Shown: one piece after another, positions 60,601-64,000 of the stretch | Layout of the letters: each line of letters starts with the position of its first letter | How positions within the stretch are numbered: the stretch's first letter is position 1 | From: Panicum virgatum | Taxonomy: Eukaryota; Streptophyta; Magnoliopsida; Poales; Poaceae | Assembly: GCF_016808335.1 (NCBI RefSeq) | Contig: NC_053149.1 | Span: 31,431,339-31,495,338, forward strand | DNA: 64,000 nt | Direction of reading: 5' to 3' | Notes under the pieces: model-generated | What the model was told of the DNA's origin: nothing | Seen by the model: only the letters and a program-made list of their open reading frames with translations | Databases searched by the model: none | Position numbers and translations under genes: made by a program

Positions 60601-63138
60601 TTTTGCATTAATTGTACCAGTTCGGCATGTTTTGCACCGAGTTCCATGCAGTAATGAAACAATCCCAAATGCAACCAAACATTGTGAAATGCACCAAGAC
60701 ATGAGTTTAGGGTCCATTTGTGTGGATCGGGTTTATTCGTGCCAAAAAATTCCGACTCCACTTTGTGGTATCAACTTTTGCATTAATTGCACCGGTTCGG
60801 CCGTTTTGGACCGAGTTTTGTGTAGTAACAAAACGGTCCCAAATGCACCCAAACATTATGAAACACACCAAAACATGAGTTTGGGGTCCAATGGTGTGGA
60901 TCAGTTGAGTTTGTTGCGTAAAGTTCCGTCGCGACTTCATGGCATGAACTTTTGCGTTAATTGTACCAGTTCGGCCCGTTTTGGACCGAGTTTTGTGCAG
61001 TAACGAAACAATCCCAAATGCACCAAAACAATTATGAAACGCACAAAAACATGAGTTTAGGGACCATTGGTGTGAATCGGGTGTGTTCGTAGGGAAAAAC
61101 TCCAACTCCACATCGTGGCTTGAACTTTTGCATTAATTGCACCAGTTCGGCCTTTTCTATACCGAGTTCAGTGCAGTAATGAAACAATACCAAATGCACC
61201 CAAACATTACGAAACACACCAAAACAATAGTTTGGGGACCAAAGGTGTTGATTAGGTGAGTTCGTAGCGAAATTTACCATCGCGACTTTATGGCCTGAAC
61301 TTTTGCATTAATTGTACCAGTTCGGCATCATTTTTTACTGAGTTTCGTGCAGTAATGAAATGGTTCCAAATGCACCCAAACATTTTGAAATGCACCAAAT
61401 CATGAGTTTAGGGTTCATTTGTGTGGATCGGGTGCATTCGTAGCGAAAAGTTCCGACGCCACTTCGTGGCATGAACATTTACATTAATTGCACTAGTTCG
61501 ACCCGTTTTGAACCGAGTTTCGTGCAGTAATGAACCGGTCCCAAATGCACCCAAACATTATGAAGCACACAAAAACATGAGTTTAGGCTCTATTGGTGTG
61601 GATCGGGTGCGCTCGTATCGAAAAATTCTGATGCCACTTTGTGGCATGAACTTTTACATTAATTGTACCAGTTCAGTGCAGTAACGAAGCAATTCCAAAT
61701 GAAACCAAATATTGTGAAACGCACCAAGACATGAGTTTAGGGTCCATTAGTGTGGATCAGATGTGTTTGTAGCGAAAAATTCCGACTGCGGCTTCGTGGC
61801 ATGAACTTTTGCATTAATTGCACCGGTTCGGTCCATTTTGCATGGAGTTTAGTGCGGTAGCGAGCGGTCCCAAATGCACCCGAACACTATGAAACGCACC
61901 AAAACATGAGTTTAGGGACACTGGTGTGGATCGGCTACGTTCGTAGCGAAAACTTCCGACGCACTACGAGGCATAAACATTTGCACTAATTACACCAGTT
62001 CGGCCGTTTTGAACTGACTTTCGTGCAGTAACGAAACGGTCCCAAATGTACCAAAACATTATGAAACGCCCCAAAACATGTGTTTGGGGGTGTGGATCGG
62101 GTTCGTCCGTGGTGAAAAATTCCGATGCAACTTTGTGGCATGAACTTTTGCATTAATTGCACTAGTTCGGCCAGTTTTGCACTGAGTTCAGTGCAGTAAT
62201 GAAACAATCCCAAATGCACCCAAACATTATGAAATGCACTAAAACATGAATTTGGGGTCAAATGGTGTGGATCAGTTGAGTTCGTAGCAAAAAGTTCCGT
62301 CGCGACTTCATGGGATTAACTTTTGCATTAATTGTTCTAGTTTGGCCCATTTTTGATCGAGTTTCGTGCAGTAACAAAACGGTCCCAAATGCACCCAAAT
62401 ATAATGAAATGCACCAAAACATGAATTGAGGGTCCGTTGGTGTGGATCAGGTGCGTTTGTAGTGAAATATTCCGACGCCACTTCATGGCATGAACATTTC
62501 CATTAATTGCACCAGTTCGACCCGTTTTAGACCGAGTTTCGTGCAGTAATGAAACGGTCCCAAATGCACCCAAACATTACGAAACACACCAAAACATGAA
62601 TTTAGGGTCTGTTGATGTGGATTGGGTGTGTTCGTAGAAAAAAATTTCGACGCCAATTCGTGGCATGAAAATTTGCATTAATCCGCACCAATTCGGACCA
62701 TTTTGGACCGAGTTTCGTGTAGTAACAAAACGGTCCCAAATGCACCCAAACATTACGAAATGCACCAAAACATGAGTTTAGGGTCCATTGGTGTGGATCG
62801 GGTGTGTTCGTAGTGAAAAATTCTAACGCCACATCGTGGCATGAACTTTTACAATAATTCCACCAATTCGGCCTATTTTGCATCGAGTTCAGTGCAGTAA
62901 CGAAACCATACCAAATACACCCAAACATTATGAAATGCACCAAAACAATAGTTTGGGGTCTAATGGTGTGGATCAGGTGAGTTCGTAGCGAAATGTACCA
63001 TCACGACTTTATGGCATGAACTTTTGAATTAATTGTACCAGTACGGCCCATTTTGGACCGAGTTTCGTGTAGTAACAAAATGGTCCTAAATGCAACCAAG
63101 CATTATCAAATGCACCAAAACATGAGTTTAGGGCCCAT

Positions 63139-63588
63139 ACCTGTATAGTGTATGCATAGATGGTTTGTTAAGAGGATGTGTACTAGCCGCAGAAGCCATA
63201 CAAATTATCAAGAAGTGCTACACTGCAGCATATGGGGGCCACTTTGGAGTATTCAGAACACAAGAAATTTTTTTGGCAAAGTGGTTTCTTCTAGCCAACG
63301 ATGTATGAAGACTCCAGAAAGTACGTTCGAAGGTGTCGAAGATGCCAGATGCAAGATGGCATAATGTCTCGCAATGTGATGCCCCTCACATACAATCTCA
63401 TAGTCGAATTGTTCGACGAATGGGGCATCGACTCTATGGGACCATTTCAAAAGTCCCAAGATTGCGAGCACATCTTGGAAGATGTGGATTACATATCCAA
63501 GTGGGTGGAAGCACTATCCTACAAAGCTGCCGATGCCAAACATGCCCAGAAGATGTTCCAAGAAGTCATCTCCCCCTATTTGGAACAC
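63139..63588 (+). pseudogene. Ty3/gypsy (Athila-like) integrase fragment
   Basis: From about 63141 the frame reads GLLRGCVLAAEAIQIIKKC, then YTAAYGGHFGVFRTQ: the integrase zinc-binding (HHCC) region with the first His replaced by Tyr. A frameshift in the T-run at about 63266-63273 moves it to the frame of YEDSRKYVRRCRRCQMQDG (the two Cys). A TAG lies where Trp is usual, at about 63292. The core domain begins FDEWGIDSMGPF (first catalytic Asp) and continues through YISKWVEAL, then is cut by an LTR at 63589. The left end joins satellite with no LTR or duplication. Non-functional. Confidence 0.85.
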
Positions 63589-64000
63589 TGTTGGCAGTCC
63601 TTAGCCTAACAGAATAAATCCGCAAGCGTATGAATACCGATGTAGCTTTCACCCGGGAGTATTCCAGGGTATCGAATCCACGAGGAACGAGAAGTGTACT
63701 GAGTAGTGATTCTTGTTTATCCCGGGGGTATGACGGGAGTGAAGAGGTCCAGATAAAAAAGGTAGAGGTACTCTAACGTCGTACTACAAACTACTCCTAT
63801 CAAGAATACTTGACTTGTAGTCTAGTTACTTCGGCGGCCTAAGCGAAGGGCTCACACAGGAGTGGGAAGAAGGCCCAACATACTTTCGGCAACTTACTGC
63901 TATGAAAACACCCGAACGTGGTGGACTACAAACGACGAACAGGGCTATCACCACCTGCCGCCTACCACTGCGGTTCTGTGGGGTGGAACGCAACCCAAGG
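63589..64000 (-). mobile_element. LTR of the family at 14442, partial (runs off the window)
   Basis: TGTTGGCAGTCCTTAGCC onward matches 14442-14850 almost base for base, including TATTCCAGGGTATCGAATCC and ATCCCGGGGGTATGACGG. It inserted into the integrase fragment. The candidate left duplication is AACAC (63584-63588); the right end lies outside the window. Confidence 0.85.

Larger units (their letters stand above)
47478..63138 (+). repeat. Satellite array, segment 4 (15.7 kb)
   Basis: Resumes the G monomer broken at 38127, then A (about 47543), B, C, D, F with the 93-bp insert, G, A (about 48680) and so on. The order follows the A-G cycle with local deletions and hybrids. A complete unit is at 50401-51622. 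Several private variants recur in pairs about 2.0-2.2 kb apart. The array ends in a monomer at TTTAGGGCCCAT, where a retroelement pol fragment starts. Confidence 0.92.

Noticed and set aside
47478..63138. CENP-B-box-like site in the satellite
   Set aside because: I looked for a TTCG..GAA..CGGGA arrangement; GTTCGTAGCGAAAAA does not fit the CENP-B box spacing.
1..64000. Centromere-specific CRM retrotransposon
   Set aside because: No element with CRM-like coding or LTR was recognised. The elements here are Athila-like and long-LTR types. Absence from one window proves little.

Overview
The window is a plant pericentromeric/centromeric stretch, most likely from a panicoid grass. About 22 kb of it is one family of ~175-bp tandem satellite. 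On recalled consensus sequences the monomers resemble the grass centromeric satellites CentO (rice) and CentC (maize): the AAACATGAGTTT box, GGTGCGTTCGTAGCGAAAA, and GAACTTTTGCATTAAT. I see no intact host gene, rRNA, tRNA or CRISPR array. The long ORFs that cross the satellite and the GC-rich LTR leaders are not genes.

The satellite lies in four pieces (1-4643, 8715-9440, 36998-38127, 47478-63138). It is organised as a higher-order repeat (HOR) of seven distinguishable monomer types, here called A to G, about 1.22 kb per unit. Complete A-G units are at 11-1229 and 50401-51622. Other stretches are shortened or chimeric versions. The HOR register is kept across every interruption, so the four pieces were one array before transposons entered.

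Insertions into the satellite, each with target-site duplications (TSD): (1) a 4.07-kb non-autonomous CACTA transposon, 4644-8714, TSD TCG, with exon-like captured sequence; (2) a nest at 9441-36997 and (3) a nest at 38128-47477, TSD TGGAC. Nest 2 consists of an Athila-like solo LTR (TSD GTGTG, decayed). It was hit by a 3.75-kb solo LTR on the minus strand (9955-13704, TSD AACTG) and by a second Athila-like solo LTR (14442 to about 36586, minus). That second LTR was split by a non-autonomous Athila-type Ty3 element (15622-36308, minus, TSD CTCGT), which was in turn hit by a long-LTR Ty3 element (17264-26019, plus, TSD GTACC) and a solo LTR of the same family (26574-29460, plus, TSD GATGA). Nest 3 is a minus-strand LTR element carrying a 4.4-kb solo LTR (43032-47460, plus, TSD CTTAA).

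The right end of the array abuts a broken integrase fragment (63139-63588), itself cut by an LTR (63589-64000) of the same family as the one at 14442.

The coding capacity left is retroelement debris. The long-LTR element has one open gag-like/protease frame with an unusual N-terminus and no reverse transcriptase. The Athila-type element keeps gag-protease and a third ORF, each in one uninterrupted register but carrying several stop codons, and has no reverse transcriptase or integrase. The most interesting signals are the heptameric HOR and its 2-kb duplication units, a small spliced-exon-like peptide conserved inside several long LTRs, a compensated hairpin in the same LTRs, and an old primer-binding site trapped inside both LTRs of the Athila-type element.
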